From assembly GCF_963676685.1 (NCBI RefSeq), contig NC_092355.1, forward strand, positions 57,943,613 through 58,007,612: a stretch of DNA of 64,000 nt, given 5' to 3'. The position numbers and the translations under genes were made by a program. Source of the DNA: Mytilus edulis (lineage: Eukaryota; Mollusca; Bivalvia; Mytilida; Mytilidae). Positions 54,501-60,500 of this stretch are shown piece by piece; the stretch's first letter is position 1, and the number at the start of each line of letters is the position of its first letter. The notes under the pieces were generated by a model. That model saw nothing but the letters and a program-made list of their open reading frames with translations. It was not told the DNA's origin and did not search any database.

Positions 54501-57500
54501 CATATGACACCAACCCCAGCAGGTAATTTATATCAATTAGAATTGTAAAATTTATATAACTGAACATACTTCATTCAAAAATAAACATAGCTTGCATAAT
54601 GACAATTAGAAACCAATAGTCCGAAGAAACATTCTTATCTTGATGATCAAAAGTCTAACTTATTTGTATGTCGTCTTAACCTTTGAAAGTCATCATTGAC
54701 CTAAAAAATAACAAATTTAAATGCCGTTATATTGTCACGGGATGCTGGATAGGCCAATCAAATTAACGCAGATTTTCATTTCACTTTTTTGAATCACACT
54801 CCGTACAGTGTGATACAAAAAATGTACATGCTAGCAAGACATATATAACAGGACACAACCATGAGAAAATGTAACACAAAACAGTTTTAAGAATCATACA
54901 GTAAAATACTTCAACATTTATCGAGAAATTCAGGGCAAGTAATTTTTGTTCTGGACAAGAAGAATCTAGTTTTATTTGCCAAGGGTAAAGTTTTCAAAAC
55001 GAATATTTTCATACCCCTTTTAAAACACATATTATACTCTATTCTTATTTCAGTCTTTCTACTGCACTGGGTAAACTCAATCCTGACCTATTGTAAGGTG
55101 GTGTTTGCTGGTATCCCTAAGATATTGTTTGTTGCCACCCATAAGGACAAGGTACCAGTGGTAAGTAGCAAAGATAAAATTACGTCTCATTTAAAGACAT
55201 CCCTAAGATCTTGTTTGTTGCTTCCCATAAAAAAAAGCCACAAGTGGTAAGTGAAAAGTATCTATTAAAAATTTTTTTATACAGGAAATAATTAGATCTT
55301 GTTTGTAGCTAACCACAAGGTACCAGTGGCAACATAGATGCCAACCATTACGATTTTTGCGTAGTTTTTCCGATTTTGCTATAAAAACTACGCTGTTACG
55401 GTCAAAGTCGAATAGTTACGGATTACCAATCATTGCCGTTCAATTTTGTAAAACGCGGATTTGTATCATTACTTTTCCGTCCTGGTCCGGTATTTAGAAA
55501 ACGCCAATGTAATGCTTCCGGTTTCTCGGGAGTTATCAACCTATTGTTGAGTAACTAACTGACTTCCGAAGATGCAAACTTGCATTTTATGAAGGAGCTT
55601 TCCCCCTTTCTCTACTTCTCCTTGACAAAACGAAAATGTACGAGTCGAGAACATCTGAACAATTAATGAATGGAATACATACTACAGACAACATGTTAAA
55701 CGACAAATTTTAGTGCACATCACTTTGCAACCACTCGTCAGTAATTTTTATTGGTAAATGCACGTTTATAAATGATTACTGAAAACTTTTCAAAAATACG
55801 GAAAATTTGATAGTTTGTTACTGATTGTGTCAAAAGGGGGTTGGCATCTATGTGGCAAGTGAAAGAGATACAAATAGGTCTTTTATACAACATTCATTTG
55901 ATCTTGTTGATTGTTACCTATAAGGCTAATATACCAATATAAGACCTTATTTGGTGATCTAGAAAATAAGTAATAGTTTATAATAGAATTGTTTTATACC
56001 TCACATTTGAAGGGTAGTATACTAGTTTAAATATGTTCCCATTCAAATCATGATTTCAAAAGGAATTAAAGGAGAGATACATTAAAGTTTCCTCAGGGTT
56101 AGAACTAACCATAATTCATTCGGGCATGCATAATCATGTTCATATCTCAGCCATTGCCTGTTAAACAGATACTTCATATGTCTAAACATAATGGCTTTTA
56201 AAAACACATGGTCGTATATTTTGTAAAAAGCATGCTTCTTTAAAAACAATTTTAATTCCAGAAAATAACAAACTAAAAGAAGGATGGTCTTTAAAAAATG
56301 ACATTGCAAAGATTGTGATTAAAAATAACTCTATTCCAAAAGTCCAAAGTAATGTGAACGATAAGAAGTACAAATGTGATTTGGTAAATAAATATTTTGG
56401 TATGATATTCACATTAAGAAAATGTATAACACAATAATTACATTAGATGTATGTTTCATTACAATACGTTATTCTGATTGGCTAATTAAGCAGTTGTATC
56501 ACTCAATAAAACTTCTCATTCATGATGACACGAGGTCCCACAATAAAGTGCACAGGTAAATGAAATAAAAACTTGATAAAAGGCGTGTTTTCATGATCAT
56601 ATAGGTAAAAATGTAATTATAAGTATTGAATGCTTTTTTTTGTAATTTTATAGGGTTGTAAAAGCGTTGACCGTGCGCACATTTTAAGTATGAAGCGCTT
56701 CCGCGCTTCATACAAAATGTACTTCGGTCAACGCTTTTACACCCCAATAAATTTACAAAAAAGAGCATTCAATTCTTAACTGGTGTGTTTGTGTTATGAT
56801 CTTTGATAAATTTGATGACATGAACATTTCATAAAGTGTATTATGATTTGTATACCCCCGCCGTAGCGGAGGGGGCATTCAATTTTACCCTTGTCCGTTT
56901 GTATGTCCCTCCCGTACGTACGTTCCAAAATTGATCTCCGTTCTTTAACCTAAGCTTACCTCAAACACAAGAGGGACGAAAGATACCAAAGGGACAGTCA
57001 AACTCATAAATCTAAAACAAACTGACAACGCCATGGCTAAAAATGAAAGAAGACAAACAGACAAACAATAGAACACATGACACAACATAGAAAACTAAAG
57101 AATAAACAACACGAACCCCACCAAAAACTAGGGGTGATCTCAGGTGCTCCGGAAGGGTAAGCAGATTCGTCGTGCTGCTTATGTGATAACAAATCCGGTA
57201 AATAGTCTAATTCGGTAGGTCACATTCATGAAAGGGAAGGGGATTGTAGTTATGACGTAAGGAAAAATATCCGATATCATTTGTGAAACGGTTATTCCAT
57301 AACGGTCAACCAACTCGTGATGGCGTTATGATACTTATACACAATACTTATTACCATAAAACACAAATGAAGTTTAAATTTGGGTATTGAAATGTTCTAG
57401 AGTTATGACCCTTTACAAATGAAAAAAATGAATTTTTCGTTTCTGCTCTCTAATTTTGGTTTGCCTCAACCAAATGCTATGACACTTATACACAATGCTT

Positions 57501-60500
57501 CTTACTACAAAATACAGATCAATTTTTAATTCTGGGGGATGTCAATGTTATTGTTCTAGAGTTATGCCCCTTTTCAAATGGAAAACTAGCTGATATTTAC
57601 ATTTCAATTCTCTAGCTTGAGATTGCCTCAAATTTTCTAAAACTTATAAACAAAACTTATTACCACAAATATCAGATCAAGTACAAATTTGGGTAACGTC
57701 ACTTTTATAATTCATCAGTTATGTCCCTTTACAACTTTATGTGTTATGTTAGCGCTGGCATCATCTATGTCCCATGATCACATTCCCCATTTATTTTTGA
57801 ATCATTTCAAAATGAAAAGGTCATCCCTATTTTCGGGTTGAAAAACTGCCACACTCCTCATGTTTTCATGGTACTGGAGGAGAGACTATAAGCACAAACA
57901 ATACATGACAACTATACTATATACACAGTATTGCATACATGTACATGCATGTAGAAACAAAATTCAAAAAAAGAAGAGGTTAACAGTGTTGTTGGGTTAC
58001 TGTCTGTAAACACTAAAACAAAAACCGATTTGATTATACAACATGTACAATGTATCAACAGTTTTTATGCCCCACCTACGATAGTAGAGGGGCATTATGT
58101 TTTCTGGTCTGTGTGTCCATCCGTCCGTCCGTTCGTTCGTCCGTCTGTCCCGCTTCAGGTTTAAGTTTTTGGTCAAGGTAGTTTTTGATGAAGTTGAAGT
58201 CCAATCGACTTCAAACTTAGTATACATGTTCCCTATGATATGATCTTTTTAATTTTAATGCCAAATTAGAGGGTTTACCCCAATTTCACGGTCCACTGAA
58301 CATAGAAAATGATAGTGGGAGTGGGGCATTCGTGTACTGGGGACACATTCTTGTTTATAAGTACTATCACATTCTTTTAAATAGAAAAACAAAAAGAAAT
58401 TGAGTATGACGTCAACTATATTTTTTCACATCATATTCAGCCTCTAAATCTGTATTCAAGGATATTTTTTTTTTGCCAGGAGGATGTGGAAACAAGACGT
58501 GCACTATTGTACAGCGAAGTAGAGGAATTATTTAAGGACCACGAGGGACGAAATCATCTTGTCCTTGACAAACAAATATTTGTCAATGCAACTGATAAAA
58601 ATGATCAAGAAATTGAATCCCTAAAGAAAGCCATCACAGAGCTTACTTTCGATCATCCATGTTGGGGGGAGAAGATGCCGAACGCTTGTGTCCCCCTTGA
58701 ACTGGAGATTGCTGAGATGGTAGCTGCAGGAAAGCAAATCTTGTCATTGGTAGAACTTGAAGAATTGAATTCAATCAGCAAGGTGTCCGTCCTGCATTTA
58801 GAACAACTTCATGATTTCCTTCACTTCCAACATTCTCTTGGGAAGATCATCTACTTTGATACCCGTCAGCTCCGAGATTATGTGATAATTAACCCGCTGT
58901 TCATGGTTGAGGTGATGAGATCATTTGTGACAGGTATTTATAAATTGTAAATTATGTAATAGTTGAACATGGTGAAGATGTAATTGGTGTCATCTCTGAC
59001 ATCAAACAATAAACAAAGAGAAGATGTTAACAACTATAATTTGTATTAAAATAAGCAATGCTTTGGTCAGAAAGAACACTGACAAATCAAAATGTATTTT
59101 TAACTTTTTCATTTGTTTTTGTACTGATATTTCCTCTGACTTTTCTATATGAATTTCATTGTCAGTTTGTTTGTTTGTAATTCAGATGTTTAATACACTT
59201 TACTTGACAACAGAGAATTGAAACTTGCATGTTTATGAACAAACACAAATAGCCAGTCAAACAATGTTTTGTCAATTTACAGTTTAATTTTACTGTTTGT
59301 TTTTTTTTCAACTGAAAGCTTGGTCTTTAGAAGATTATTAATGGGTCTTGTTTTGGAATAATCTTTACATCTAGATGTTTTTATCATTTTGTAGAAAATT
59401 CATATCAAAAGTTGTAGTCAACCTAGTTTTCTGGTTAATAATCAATATGTTTTGGTTAATTTGCAATGGGGATCTGGGTTTTTTTAACGTTTTTTCAATA
59501 TACAATTCCTAATTAATTTCTCGTGGTCAATATGTATTATCTTAGTGTTAAACATTGTTAAATATCAATATAGTTCATGCCACAATTATTTGTTTTTTTA
59601 AGTCACCATTTTCAATTGACAAACAAATCTAAAACCGTACACCAAAAAGCACAATAAAACAAGGATGAGTATTGGATTAAAATGTGTTAAACAAATGGAT
59701 ACAATACAATGGTGAATCAACAATATTATTCCTTTATCTATTTACTGTAAGTTAAAAATTATTGCCTCCTTTTCTTATTGTAATTTAAAAAAAAAAAAGA
59801 ACACAAATTGGAGAACAATCATTGTGATTTCAGGAAAATCTACATAAAGATATTGTTAATAACTTCTGAATCTAAAGTTAATGTTGTTGATAATTCTAGA
59901 GTTTAAACTACTTTTGTAACATGTTCAGGAAAATTGTGTACATCTTAAAACAACCCTTAGTCAATATAAAAAAGACAAAAAATCATGCCGTCCTCAGTGG
60001 GTGATCTATCTCTGTATGTTTATTTTCAGACAAAGGGTTTTGGCCAAAGAACAGAAGAATGCAAGTAATTTTCAGTAGAATGTCGGAAAGTGGTATCATA
60101 CGCCGAGAAGACCTTTATCAGATTTGGGAACAAAAAGACTTCCGTCCAATTTTACGATACAAAGAGTTTATATTTGATATCCTCATTCATTTAGATATTC
60201 TGGCAGAGCAACGGAGATATGATACAACAGGAAGTCGGTTACCAGTAGATAACTTCTTTGTTCCCTGTATGGTTACACAAAGAAATACCACCAGCTTCAT
60301 GAACACAGAATGTACACCAGAGAAAGCTATATGTTTGGCATTTGTTTTTAAAGGAACTGTTATACCACCAGCTTTGCCCAATCGTCTGATCAGTGCATGT
60401 CTGAGCATGTGGACTTTGAAGCAGTATGAAGGGAGAATGCTCCTCTTTTCAGGATTTATTGTAGTATCATTTGACAAGGCACATGATATTGTAGTATGCG

